Source: Planctomycetota bacterium
GTDB taxonomy: Bacteria; Planctomycetota; Planctomycetia; Pirellulales; UBA7805
DNA: 64,000 bases
Direction of reading: 5' to 3'
NCBI GenBank assembly: GCA_003389215.1
Contig: QQVP01000007.1
Coordinates: 1 to 64,000, forward strand
Shown: one piece after another, positions 34,207 through 43,167 of the stretch
How the letters are laid out: each line of letters starts with the position of its first letter
Numbering within the stretch: position 1 is the first letter of the stretch
Notes under the pieces: generated by a model
Databases searched by the model: none
What the model was told of the DNA's origin: nothing
What the model saw: only the letters and a program-made list of their open reading frames with translations
Program-made: the position numbers and the translations under genes

Positions 34207-34592
34207 GAAAACCTCGCCAGGCACCAACCCGCGGATCGGTGCGCCTTCCGTTCGCCTCGAAGAATTGCCAGGAGGGGAGATTGGGGGGTGGGGCGCTGCG
34301 CGGGGGCATGGCGGCCATCAGCCCAGGTGGGATCATTGGCGGATCGAGCCCGCCTGCCGTATGTATCATTATACGGCACGGACGGCCACTTGGTAGTGTG
34401 TGGCGCGTCGACGGAACACCCAGGGAGGCAATTCGTTATCGCCTTTGGCGGGCCTGGCCCTTCGTATCGGCGCAGGCTGTCCTATTCTGGCGAACCGCGC
34501 ACGCCCCGACGTGGCCGTGCAGCCGGCGCCCGTTCGCCGTGCTGGCGCGTCGTCGCCGTCTCTAGGAAGTCCACTCGACGGCCGCTGCTCGA
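34207..34592. other. Intergenic region upstream of the cytochrome c maturation operon
   Basis: About 386 bp with no gene. It contains a promoter and an overlapping inverted repeat, listed separately. Confidence 0.5.
34356..34377. promoter_or_regulatory. Inverted repeat overlapping a -10 box, candidate operator
   Basis: gccgtat (34356-34362) and atacggc (34371-34377) form a perfect 7-bp inverted repeat. It overlaps a minus-strand TATAAT (34373-34368) with a weak -35 (ctacca) 17 bp upstream. The promoter would drive the operon beginning at 34206 with a leader of about 155 bases. The overlap suggests a repressor site. Confidence 0.45.
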
Positions 34593-35408
34593 CTAGCGAT
34601 AGACCGTCGAGAGCGTCTCGGTCCAACCGACGACCGGCACGTCGGGCGCGACGAGAAAGACCTCGACACGACGATTTTTCTGCCGGTTGCCCGGCGTCGA
34701 ATTGGCCGCGATCGGTTGGTGCGAAGCGAAGCCGGCCACCCCCATCCGGCTCGAGTCGATGCCATGCACGCGCAAGTAGTCGGCCACGGCCAGCGCCCGT
34801 GCGGCACTCAAATGCCAGTTGTTGGGGTAGACGTCGCGCGTGTCGCCGCCCGAGATACGGCGATCGTCGGTATGACCGGCGATCATCAGTCGCAAGTCCT
34901 GAGCCTCGGGCGACCGCAGAATCGTGGCAAACTCGGCCAGCATCTGGCGGGCGTCGCCAGCGAGCTCGGCCTGGGCCTCGTCGAAAAGGACGTCCGTGTC
35001 GAGCTTGCTGATGCCGGAGGTCGGATCGTAGTGGAGGCTGGGATAGCGCTCGGCCAACTTGGCCAGTTGATCGCCGATGCCGCGGGGCAAAGTCGCTTTG
35101 CCGCGGCCAAACCGGCGATAGAAGCGGCTACGCTCGCTCTCGTAGTTGGCCAGCCGGTCTTCGGCCGCGCGGAGCTGCGTATCGAGGGTGGCCAGTTCCT
35201 GTTCGGTCTGACCCAGCTCCGTGGCCATCTTGCGATTGTGCGCATCGAGATTGGCCAACTCCGACTCCAGGGCCTGCGTCTTTTCGGTCAGCTCGCAGCA
35301 GCGCGAATGACAGTTTGACAGCCGCGACCCGGGCACAAGAAAACAACCGCTGGTCGTCACCAGCACGATCGCGGCAAGACTGAGCAATCGCAGGGCGGAG
35401 GATAACAT
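34593..35408 (-). CDS. OmpA-family lipoprotein with coiled coil
   Basis: 271 residues. MLSSALRLLSLAAIVLVTTS then GC gives a lipoprotein-like signal. A Glu-rich coiled coil (residues about 35-95, LTEKTQALESELANLD ...) is followed by an OmpA-type peptidoglycan-binding domain: LDTDVLFDEAQAEL, DLRLMIAGHTDDR, NNWHLSAARALAVADYL, GFASHQPIA and NRQKNRRVEVFL. Such proteins tether the outer membrane to peptidoglycan. The ATG at 35408 follows a strong AAAGGAG. It is 223 bp downstream of the HTH-TM protein gene on the same strand. Confidence 0.85.
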   Translation of the reverse strand: MLSSALRLLSLAAIVLVTTSGCFLVPGSRLSNCHSRCCELTEKTQALESELANLDAHNRKMATELGQTEQELATLDTQLRAAEDRLANYESERSRFYRRFGRGKATLPRGIGDQLAKLAERYPSLHYDPTSGISKLDTDVLFDEAQAELAGDARQMLAEFATILRSPEAQDLRLMIAGHTDDRRISGGDTRDVYPNNWHLSAARALAVADYLRVHGIDSSRMGVAGFASHQPIAANSTPGNRQKNRRVEVFLVAPDVPVVGWTETLSTVYR

Positions 35409-35631
35409 GATTCGACTCCTTTCGAATCTTCGAGGCCGCGTCACGGGTGGGCGACGCGCGGGGTTGATTTGCATGGTCGCGACGCCGTGCTCGTCCTGGG
35501 CGTCGCGGCTGGGGGCTCCGTTTGGTCGTTAGGCGAAATGGGCTCGCATCACATCGGCTCGCACGAATCGTCGGTCGAGCCGCGGCCTGCCACGCCCGCG
35601 ATCGATCTCGACACGCGTTTAGCCACGCGCT

Positions 35632-36999
35632 CTAGCCAGCAAAGGTCTCCAATATCCAATCCATCAAGGTACTGTTGACCGGGTAGGCCTGGTCCCAGCT
35701 CCACACGTTGCGCACGAGGTCGAACATCATGATTCCGCACAGGGAAAGCGTCGTCACGCAGACGACCAAGGCCAACACGTTCCAAATCGAGTAGGGGGCC
35801 TCGGGCAAGGCCGCCACGCCAAAGCCCGTGCCGACCGGTTGCGGGACCAGTCCCAAGTCGGGCTCCTCGGCTTCCAGTTCTTGTTGGGGTTCCTCTCCGA
35901 GCATTCCAGCCGCATCGGCCGCCAACGCCCCGCCGACCATCGTCGCCGCTTCGGGGTCGAACGCCTCGTCGGCGTCGAGGGCGATCACCTGGGAGCCGCT
36001 CTCCGAGGCATCCTCGACGTCCTGTTCGATGTTCAAGTCGAAGTCGCGTTGGGGCTCGGTACCAATCGCCGAGGGACTCTCGCCGTCGTCTCCCAGGGTC
36101 AGCATCTCATCTTCGTCGAGGGCCAGCGGCTCGCTGCTCACGATCGACGAGCCGCCCAACTCGAGCGGGGCTTCTTCGAGCGAGAGCCCGCTATCGGACG
36201 GATCCATCAAGGAGATTCCACTGTCCCCCGGCTTGGCCGTGATGTCGCTACCCGAGGAACCACCAAGGACCAGGTCGTCGTCGCCCAGTCCGACCGACTG
36301 ATCCGCGTCTTCGGTCTCCGTCGGCTCGTCCTGCAGCGAGAGATCTTCCTGCATCGACAGGTCGCTATCGCTCGCCAGACTCAAGTCTTCCTCGGCCGGG
36401 GGCGACTTTGCTTCGCCGCCGGCGGGGGCCGTGCTGTCGGTCATCCCGTCGAAGTCGAGCTCGAGCGAATCGAGCTCCTCGAACGGAACTCCCAATTCCG
36501 AGGCCGGCTCGCCGCCGCCCAGCACGTCCGATCCGCCCGCGAGCCGCACGTCGCTCATTTGCGACGGGTCAGCGACACCACCCGCCTCGGGCGCGTCTTT
36601 GCCAAGCCCGATATTGCTGTCGGCCAGCGAGAGGTCGCTCGACTCGCTACTTTGCTCCGGCGAATCACCGATGATCGTGCTGGCCGAACCGGAGGCCGCG
36701 GCCCCCAGTTCGCGCTCGCTGAGCAGGACGCTGCCCTCTTCTTCGCTGGGAAGTTCGTCGCCGATGGCCAGTTCCAGTTCGTCTTCTTGATCGTCTACCG
36801 GCGTTTCCGGGGTGGGCTCGACGGCGCGTTTGTCGCGCAGCTCTTTGGCGACGCGGTCGACGTCCTCGGACTTGAATTTCCAGGTGGGACCGTCGCGGTA
36901 GCCGCGGATTTCATTCCGCGACCGCATCTCGTTGACCGCTTCGGCCGTGATGCCGAGGGCCTCGGCGGTTTCTTCCAGGTCGTAAAATCTCTTGGCCAT
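35632..36999 (-). CDS. Protein with N-terminal excisionase-like HTH, acidic linker and C-terminal TM helix
   Basis: 455 residues. The first 60 residues (MAKRFYDLEETAEALGITAE, then WKFKSEDVDRVAKEL) look like a MerR/excisionase-type helix-turn-helix. Residues about 75-370 are a Ser/Glu/Asp/Gly-rich low-complexity region with many LSLxxDSDLS-like segments. Near the C-terminus a hydrophobic helix (IWNVLALVVCVTTLSLCGIM) is followed by about 25 residues. The combination suggests a membrane-tethered protein, either a regulator or a structural linker whose HTH serves another role. The TAG stop lies in a CTAGAGCG motif also found at the foldback element ends. Confidence 0.7.
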   Translation of the reverse strand: MAKRFYDLEETAEALGITAEAVNEMRSRNEIRGYRDGPTWKFKSEDVDRVAKELRDKRAVEPTPETPVDDQEDELELAIGDELPSEEEGSVLLSERELGAAASGSASTIIGDSPEQSSESSDLSLADSNIGLGKDAPEAGGVADPSQMSDVRLAGGSDVLGGGEPASELGVPFEELDSLELDFDGMTDSTAPAGGEAKSPPAEEDLSLASDSDLSMQEDLSLQDEPTETEDADQSVGLGDDDLVLGGSSGSDITAKPGDSGISLMDPSDSGLSLEEAPLELGGSSIVSSEPLALDEDEMLTLGDDGESPSAIGTEPQRDFDLNIEQDVEDASESGSQVIALDADEAFDPEAATMVGGALAADAAGMLGEEPQQELEAEEPDLGLVPQPVGTGFGVAALPEAPYSIWNVLALVVCVTTLSLCGIMMFDLVRNVWSWDQAYPVNSTLMDWILETFAG

Positions 37000-37068
37000 C
37001 TTCCGGCTCCGGACTCGCAGGTCCTTCACGCAGCGTCGCTCGACGGCGTGGCGCGCCGCGCGGAACGA

Positions 37069-37407
37069 CTAATCCTGCATGAGTACGTTGCGAATCTCTT
37101 CAGGTAGCGGGGGTCTTCCGTTGAATTGCGTCATCTGCAGGTCCCAGTGGATGTTGCGAACGCTCTTCAGCACGATCTCTCCCTCGCCCGGCCCGACGTG
37201 ATAGACGACGATCGCCCGCTGCCGGGGATCGATCACCGTGAGCTGCTGCTTGCCGTCGGCAAGCTGCGCCGACATGGCGATCAGCTCGGCTTCGGCGGTG
37301 ACCCCGGCCGTGGGCTGGGCGAGAATCGGACTGGAAAACGTCGGCGACCCGAGGGCCGCAACCACAAGACCGACTCCGACCAAGGCTCCTACCACCACTT
37401 GCTTCAT
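37069..37407 (-). CDS. Small secreted or periplasmic hypothetical protein
   Basis: 112 residues. MKQVVVGALVGVGLVVAALG is a signal peptide; the mature part (LADGKQQLTVIDPRQRAIVV then YHVGPGEGEIVLKSVRNIHW) is short and beta-rich. The ATG at 37407 has GAGGAG at good spacing. The family is not recognised with certainty. It is 69 bp upstream of the HTH-TM protein gene and may be cotranscribed with it. Confidence 0.7.
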   Translation of the reverse strand: MKQVVVGALVGVGLVVAALGSPTFSSPILAQPTAGVTAEAELIAMSAQLADGKQQLTVIDPRQRAIVVYHVGPGEGEIVLKSVRNIHWDLQMTQFNGRPPLPEEIRNVLMQD

Positions 37408-38341
37408 GTCTGGTGACTCCTCATTCGACGTTGAATGGGAGAGAGGGCCTCACCCATCCATTCTAAAAGCCCGATTTTTCCCATCAAGATTTTTGCAGGT
37501 CCGCTCCCACGGCCCCCTGACCGCACGGTCCCGTCCCAAGACCTGCCCCCGGCCCCGCGCAGGAGGCCATCGAGCGGCTCTTTCGGTGTGGTTTCTGGGG
37601 GAGAGTCAGGCCGCGACGCGGCGGCCGACCCGGGGGCGAAAACGCCCCAAAAAATAGGGCGGAAGTGTACGATCAGGGCCCCCGGGCAACAAGTCCAGTT
37701 GGGCGAAGCGGACACGTCCCCCTGGCGGCATGGCGGGCTGACGTGATCTGGCTGCCCCCGCTGGCAAGCTGGCCCAGCGGTGCTGGTGCCGCGCGGAACC
37801 GCGGAGGGGCGGGTCGGGCGGGGCACCGGCGTGAAGACAGGCGGGGAAGATCGGCGGAAAAAAAAGACAGCCTGATGTGGCGGCAATCGCCACACCAGGC
37901 TGCTGGTCCCCCCTGGGAATATTGAATTCCCCCGCTGTTACTCGCCTCTTTTCGCGAACGCGAGGGTCGAAATGCGGTATTGCGCCCTAACCGCGACGGA
38001 GCACACCCTCTTTCGTAGAACCACGAATTGCGGCGATGTGCAACCAAGTATCGGCGGACTTGGCCGGCGACTTTGGCAAAATTTGCCGGTTGGGTCAGTT
38101 TTGCCGACCGCCCCGAGTTTGACGGCCTCCACGACGCTGGATGCCGATTCGGCTCATTAATCTGTAACGATTGTACCGATTGTAACGGCAGCCGATTTCG
38201 CGCGCCCGCAGCCAGCATTGCCCGCACCTGGGGAAGACGCGCGAGGGAGGATCGGGCGGCAGAACGCGACGACGACCAGGCCGTGCGACGGACCGAGAGA
38301 TTGGAAGTGCCAAGAGCGAAAGTGCCAGTGCCAAGAGAGGG
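37408..38341. other. Long intergenic region (934 bp)
   Basis: No convincing gene on either strand. It contains a strong minus-strand terminator (37858-37902) with no gene to terminate, a direct repeat cgattgta (38168-38175 and 38177-38184), and near the right end repeated agtgccaagag (38306-38316, 38327-38337) just before the ExbB-like gene. Confidence 0.5.
37858..37902 (-). terminator. Orphan rho-independent terminator, minus strand
   Basis: On the minus strand CAGCCTG, one mismatch and TGTGGCG pair with CGCCACA and CAGGCTG around ATTGC (15-position stem), followed by TC and eight T. No minus-strand gene lies directly upstream (higher coordinates), so it may end an unannotated RNA. Confidence 0.7.
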
Positions 38342-39685
38342 ATGACGAACGTGTCCAACCCGAGCGAACCAACGAACGAAGGCTTTGCTTCCTCGATCTT
38401 GCGGCAGCCGCTGCTCTGGGGCGTGCTCGCTTCAGCGTTGTTCTACGCCGCGATCCAGACGGGCCAGCTACAGCACCCGTTGCTGACGCGCTACTTCGCC
38501 AGCCACCCGGTCGAGTACATTGCCACGACGATGTTCTTCGTCGGGCTGGCCGCGTTGTTGATGCGGTACTTCTACCTGGCCGGCCAGGCACGGGTGCCGC
38601 GTGAATCGCTGCTGGGCCCGCCCCGCGGCGAACCGGTTGGAGCCGAAGGCGCTTCGATCTTCCTCGAAGCCCTTGCGCAGCAAAGGCGCGCCGTGCAGAA
38701 CGGCTTGCTCGGGCGACGGCTGCGTGCGGTGTTGCAGACGATTCAACAACGCCAGGGTGCCGAACACTACGAGAAGGACCTCGAACAGCTTGCCGAAGCG
38801 GCCGACGCGGAGTCGCACCGCAGCTACTCCTTGGTGCGGATTCTCAGTTCCACGATTCCGATTCTCGGTTTTCTCGGCACCGTGATCGGTCTGACCAAGG
38901 CGGTCGCCGAGCTTTCGATTCAGGTCGGCGAAGTCGGTCTGGAAGAGGCGATCGAGCCGGTCATCGCCGGGCTGAGCGTGGCCTTCGACACCACGGCCCT
39001 GGCTTTGGGTCTGTCGATCGTGTTGGTCTTTGCCATGTACTTTGTCAATCGGCGCGAATCACAACTGTTGGCCGATGTCGAGCGCCGCGCTCGCGAAGAG
39101 CTGCTCGGTCGCTTCATCACCGATCCCACGCTGCACGATCCTCAGCTGCTGGCCTTGCGGAGGATGTGCGACCAGGTCGTGACCGCCAGCGAAAAACTGG
39201 TCGAGCGACAGTCGGAACTATGGGAACGAACGATCAACGCCGCCCACGAACGCTGGAGTACGCTCTCGGTTACCACCGAGCGACAGATCGAGACGTCGCT
39301 CAGCCGGGCGCTCAAGGAAAGCTACGCGGCGCATGTCGAACACCTTGAGCAGAGTGCCGAGGCCGCCGCCCGCCGTACGACCGAGCCCTGGAACCAGGCG
39401 GTCGCCGCCCTGCAACAGACGAGCGCGAGCCTGCAGAATCAACAAACCGAGTTGCGACGCCAAGCTGAGGTCATGCTCCAGGCGGTCGATGCCACGGGGC
39501 GCGTGCTTAAGCTGGAAGATGCCCTGAACAAGAACCTCGCCACGTTGGCCGAGTCGCGGAACTTCGAACAGGCGGTGGCGAGCCTGGCGGCGGCGGTCAA
39601 TCTCTTTAGCACGAAAGCGACGCACGAGTCGCCGGTTCCGCCGACGACCTTGCGATCCTCCTCAAGTTCAGGACACGCGGCATGA
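38342..39685 (+). CDS. MotA/TolQ/ExbB-type proton channel family protein
   Basis: 447 residues. Transmembrane helices at about 22-42, 57-80, 166-190 and 210-236. The third and fourth helices carry the ExbB/TolQ signature: STIPILGFLGTVIGLT (about 170-185) and GLSVAFDTTALALGLSIVLV (210-229), with the threonines that line the channel. A cytoplasmic loop (85-165) and a long C-terminal coiled-coil region of about 200 residues are larger than in classical ExbB. The ATG at 38342 is very close to gagaggg; a GTG at 38351 has better spacing and is an alternative. The stop overlaps the next start (ATGA). Confidence 0.85.
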   Translation: MTNVSNPSEPTNEGFASSILRQPLLWGVLASALFYAAIQTGQLQHPLLTRYFASHPVEYIATTMFFVGLAALLMRYFYLAGQARVPRESLLGPPRGEPVGAEGASIFLEALAQQRRAVQNGLLGRRLRAVLQTIQQRQGAEHYEKDLEQLAEAADAESHRSYSLVRILSSTIPILGFLGTVIGLTKAVAELSIQVGEVGLEEAIEPVIAGLSVAFDTTALALGLSIVLVFAMYFVNRRESQLLADVERRAREELLGRFITDPTLHDPQLLALRRMCDQVVTASEKLVERQSELWERTINAAHERWSTLSVTTERQIETSLSRALKESYAAHVEHLEQSAEAAARRTTEPWNQAVAALQQTSASLQNQQTELRRQAEVMLQAVDATGRVLKLEDALNKNLATLAESRNFEQAVASLAAAVNLFSTKATHESPVPPTTLRSSSSSGHAA

Positions 39686-41289
39686 GGTCTCGACGGCGGT
39701 CGGCCTCGGCCGAACGAATCTCGCTGTTTCCTTTCATCGCCGTGCTTATCTGCACGATGGGCGCCCTGCTGGTGCTGTTGGTACTGATGTCTCAACACGC
39801 GCAGGCGACCGCCTCGGCCCGGCAGAACGAGGTCTCCGCAGAGGAGCAGACGCGGCGCCAGTACAAACTCGACGACCTTCAGGCGTCGATCGACGAGTGG
39901 CAGCAAATCCGCGCCGGCACGCGCGAGGCGGTCGATCGGCGTCGGGCCGAGCTCGCGCACCTGGAAGATCACATGCGGAGGATCCGCGCCCGACTCGATG
40001 AGATCAAGGCGTCCCGCGCGGAACTGGCCACCCGGCAGCCCGCCGATGCCAACGAGCGGGCGCGTCTGGCGCGTGAACTACAAGAGTTGGAGCAAGCTCT
40101 GGCGGAGGCCAATCAGAAGCTGGCCGAGGCCGAAGATCGCGCGGCGAGCGAAGTCTCTTACTCGATCGTGCCCTACAACGGTCCGCACGAGACACGTCGG
40201 CGGCCGATCTACCTGGAATGTCGCGCGGACTCGGTCGTCTTGCAGCCGGAGGGTATCCACCTGGTGGAACGCGACTTTCTGCCGCCGCTGGACGCCTCGA
40301 ACCCCTTGGTCGCGGCTCTCCGCGCCGCCAGCACGCACTGGTCGCGCACGGGTGCAAGCCCTGAAACACCGGGGCGACCCTATCCCCTGCTGCTCGTCCG
40401 CCCTGAGGGAATCTCGGCGTACTATGCGGCGCGGCGGGCCATGAAGTCGTGGGAAACCGACTTTGGCTATGAACTGATCGGCGAGGACTGGCCGCTCGAG
40501 TTTCCGGCGGCCGATCCACGACTGGCCCGGTCGGCGCAACAGGCGGTTGATGCCGCCCGGCGGCGGCGAAGTCAGCGGGGTGGCCTTGGCGGCGGCTTCG
40601 GCAACGGTCGCGGTTTCGGTCGCGGTTCGCAACCTGGCGGCGACGCGGATGAGCCCGCGCAGGGACGACGAAGAGGATTCAGTTCCTTCGGCTTTGGGGA
40701 CGGCGGTGAAGACGGCGAGAACGACGCCCGTGGCGATGCCGAGCGGGGATCGTCGCGTCCGGAAGGCTCGCCGTGGAATCGCGCTGGGGACGCTGCGGGC
40801 AGCGGAGGTTCCTACGGAGAGCAAGGCGGACCGTCGCGCGATCGACCACAAGGACAGCCGGGGGGACGGCCCGGCGGACGATCGGGCACCGCAGCTTCGC
40901 CGACTTCGGGAGCTTCAGGCGGGGCCGGTGCGGTTGAGAGTCTGGCCGAAACGCGCGGCAAGAATTGGGCGTCGCCAAACGCCAGCCGCGGTCTGATCGC
41001 CTTCACACGGACCATGCGGGTCCAAGTGGCCGGCGACCGCCTGCTTATCCTGCCCGCGGACAACAATTTGCCGCCCGCCGTCGTGGCTCTGCCCGGATCG
41101 ACGCGCGACGCGGTCGAAGAATTTGTCTCCCAGGTTTGGGAAGAGATCGAGAGCTGGGGCAGCGCGGGACGCGGATCCTATTGGCGTCCGGCGATACAGC
41201 TTCAGATTCTGCCGGGCGGCGCGGCCCGAGCCCGTGACTTGGAAGTCCTGCTCCGCGATAGCGGTCTGGATATCGAACCGCCACTTTAG
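39682..41289 (+). CDS. ExbD/TolR-like protein lacking the membrane aspartate, with Gly-rich insert
   Basis: 535 residues. One transmembrane helix near the start (SLFPFIAVLICTMGALLVLL, about 15-34) followed by a coiled coil (about 45-150). The helix aligns with ExbD (P-L-x-D-V) but has Ala20 where the channel aspartate is expected. The middle contains a Gly/Arg/Ser-rich low-complexity stretch of about 140 residues (about 290-430), and the end a compact domain (VAGDRLLILPADNNLPPAVV; AIQLQILPGGAARARDLEVL). It is translationally coupled to the ExbB-like gene and followed by a second ExbD-like gene 26 bp on. Confidence 0.7.
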   Translation: MRSRRRSASAERISLFPFIAVLICTMGALLVLLVLMSQHAQATASARQNEVSAEEQTRRQYKLDDLQASIDEWQQIRAGTREAVDRRRAELAHLEDHMRRIRARLDEIKASRAELATRQPADANERARLARELQELEQALAEANQKLAEAEDRAASEVSYSIVPYNGPHETRRRPIYLECRADSVVLQPEGIHLVERDFLPPLDASNPLVAALRAASTHWSRTGASPETPGRPYPLLLVRPEGISAYYAARRAMKSWETDFGYELIGEDWPLEFPAADPRLARSAQQAVDAARRRRSQRGGLGGGFGNGRGFGRGSQPGGDADEPAQGRRRGFSSFGFGDGGEDGENDARGDAERGSSRPEGSPWNRAGDAAGSGGSYGEQGGPSRDRPQGQPGGRPGGRSGTAASPTSGASGGAGAVESLAETRGKNWASPNASRGLIAFTRTMRVQVAGDRLLILPADNNLPPAVVALPGSTRDAVEEFVSQVWEEIESWGSAGRGSYWRPAIQLQILPGGAARARDLEVLLRDSGLDIEPPL

Positions 41290-41315
41290 CCAACGAAGGG
41301 GACTCCCCGAAATCT

Positions 41316-42323
41316 ATGCGACGTCGCAGCGACCAAGAATCTGAAACCGGCGAACACGATTCGTTTCTCGACATCGTGGCCAACATCGTCGGAATCCTGG
41401 TGATCCTGGTCGTGGTGGTGACCGCCCGCGCGGGCCGCGCGCCGACGGTCTCGATCGCGGGACCACAGCCGCTCGACGACGAGCTCAATCGGGCGCAGCG
41501 CATGGCGAGTTCGCTCGAAGGGGACGTGATTGAACTCGATCGGGCGGCGGGCCAGCTGGAACGCGAGCTCGAGGCGCGTCGCCGCGAGCGGGACTATATG
41601 CTTACGCTGGCCGCGGCCGCTGAGGAGCTGATGCGGCGCGAACGCGAGCAGCTGGCGGGTGCAGACCAGATCGCCTACGACTTGCGCAACCAGTTGGCCG
41701 CCCGTCAAGCACAGCTCGCTCGGGCCAACGAGACGTTGGCCAACGTCAAGCCGCCGCAGAATGTCGTTCAGCTCGAGAGCCTGCCGACGCCGCTTAGTAA
41801 GACGGTCTACGGCGAGGAGCTTCACTTTCGCCTGCTTGGCGGACGGATCGCCTACTTGCCTGTTGACGAATTGTTCGAAGAGGTTCGCGGCGAAGGTGGC
41901 GCGCGGGTCTGGAAGCTCGACGGCGAATTGTCGGAGGTGACCGAAACGGCTGGCCCGCTACACGGCTTTCGCATGCGTTACACGATGGAGCGGACCGAGA
42001 TTCCGGTGGCGCAGCGGGTGAAGACGGGACGCACCGGTTTCATCGTGCGGCTGCGCGAGTTCGAGATGATCCCGGTGGGCAGCCAGCTCGGCGAGCCGCT
42101 CGAAGCGGCCCTGCGGCCGGGCGGGCAGTTTGCCTATCGTATCGGGCAGCTCGATCCCCAGCGGACGACAATCACGCTCTGGGTCTATCCCGACAGCTTC
42201 GGCACCTTTCGCGAGTTGAAGAAAGAGCTGTTTCGCCGCGGTTTCGCCACGGCCGGTCGACCGCTGCCCGCGGGCGTGCTGGTGGGCGGCTCGCCCCAAG
42301 GGACGCGTTCCCAGGCGGAGTAA
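41316..42323 (+). CDS. ExbD/TolR-like protein with membrane aspartate
   Basis: 335 residues. The N-terminal helix SFLDIVANIVGILVILVVVV (about 17-36) has Asp19 where ExbD/TolR carry the proton-accepting aspartate. A coiled coil follows (about 50-125), then a periplasmic-type C-terminal domain with LHFRLLGGRIAYLPVDELFE and RTTITLWVYPDSFGTFRELK. It is the third gene of the operon with the ExbB-like and the Ala-type ExbD-like proteins. The role of the complex (transport, envelope tethering or motility-like force) is unknown. Confidence 0.7.
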   Translation: MRRRSDQESETGEHDSFLDIVANIVGILVILVVVVTARAGRAPTVSIAGPQPLDDELNRAQRMASSLEGDVIELDRAAGQLERELEARRRERDYMLTLAAAAEELMRREREQLAGADQIAYDLRNQLAARQAQLARANETLANVKPPQNVVQLESLPTPLSKTVYGEELHFRLLGGRIAYLPVDELFEEVRGEGGARVWKLDGELSEVTETAGPLHGFRMRYTMERTEIPVAQRVKTGRTGFIVRLREFEMIPVGSQLGEPLEAALRPGGQFAYRIGQLDPQRTTITLWVYPDSFGTFRELKKELFRRGFATAGRPLPAGVLVGGSPQGTRSQAE

Positions 42324-42389
42324 GCGTGCGGCTGCGTGTTCGAGCAGCGTGTGCCAGCGCCTCGCCCGGGCACGGCTGCGCGGTCGCCG

Positions 42390-43115
42390 TTAAGCGAAGA
42401 CGGTGTCCAGGAATCGTCGCAGCAGCTGTTCCGTCTCCGGCGTGTCGTGCACGGTCGCCTCAAACTGGTCGAACGGGATGCCAGCGATCTTGTCGACATA
42501 CTCGGGATACTGCCGCAGCCGGCCGAGCAGGTTGTCGCGATTCAGCTCGGGGTGAAACTGCGTGCAGTAGATCGGCTTGTCGCGAAATCGATACGCCTGG
42601 TTGGCGACCTTCTCGGTCGAGGCCAACAGCACGGCATCTTCCGGCAATCGATCGACCCGGTCGGCGTGTCCCATTTGGGCGTGGAAGATCGGCGCCAGGG
42701 GGCCGAACACGGGATCTTGCCGGCCGGCCTCGGTCAGATGTAGCTTGTTCGTGCCCAGCTCGGCCCGGGAGAGGTCGTGCACGACCGAACCGCCCAACGC
42801 CCGGGCCATGGCTTGAAATCCCCAGCAGGAGGCGAACGTCGGCTTCGCCTCGCGATGCAGCTCGCGCATCAGGTCGAGTATCGGTTCGATCCAGGCTTCT
42901 TCGCTGGTGGCCGAGTAGTCGCCGCTGCCGCCGAACAGGGCCACGTCGAAGTGGCGCAACTCGGGCTCGCCCGGCACCGTATCGAGAATGTCCCAGGTGG
43001 TGATCTGGTCCTCGCTGCCGTGCAGCGCGCGGGCAAAGCAACCGACTTCTTGTCCGCGCATCGGATCGTCCGGTTTGCGGACCTGCATCAGCACGTAGCG
43101 TAGTTGCGAAGTCAT
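42390..43115 (-). CDS. Class I glutamine amidotransferase (GMP synthase GATase-like)
   Basis: 241 residues. A stand-alone class I GATase: nucleophile Cys in FASCWGFQAMARALGG, catalytic His and Glu in QFHPELNRDN, and the oxyanion region ALFGGSGDYS. The ATG at 43115 gives MTSQLRYVLMQVRKPDDPM; an ATG at 43160, seven bases past the bioA stop, is possible and would couple the two genes. Its amide acceptor is not known. It sits directly downstream of bioA on the same strand; a link to biotin is only suggested by position. Confidence 0.8.
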   Translation of the reverse strand: MTSQLRYVLMQVRKPDDPMRGQEVGCFARALHGSEDQITTWDILDTVPGEPELRHFDVALFGGSGDYSATSEEAWIEPILDLMRELHREAKPTFASCWGFQAMARALGGSVVHDLSRAELGTNKLHLTEAGRQDPVFGPLAPIFHAQMGHADRVDRLPEDAVLLASTEKVANQAYRFRDKPIYCTQFHPELNRDNLLGRLRQYPEYVDKIAGIPFDQFEATVHDTPETEQLLRRFLDTVFA

Positions 43116-43167
43116 CGTGATTGGTGTCGTCCTGGGCGAACCAGTGGGAAGACCGCTCATGCGATTC

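Noticed and set aside
37673-38227. 184-residue minus-strand frame in the 37.4-38.3 kb gap
   Set aside because: It runs through the strong terminator hairpin at 37858-37902, has low-complexity Arg/Ser/Pro composition and no ribosome-binding site.
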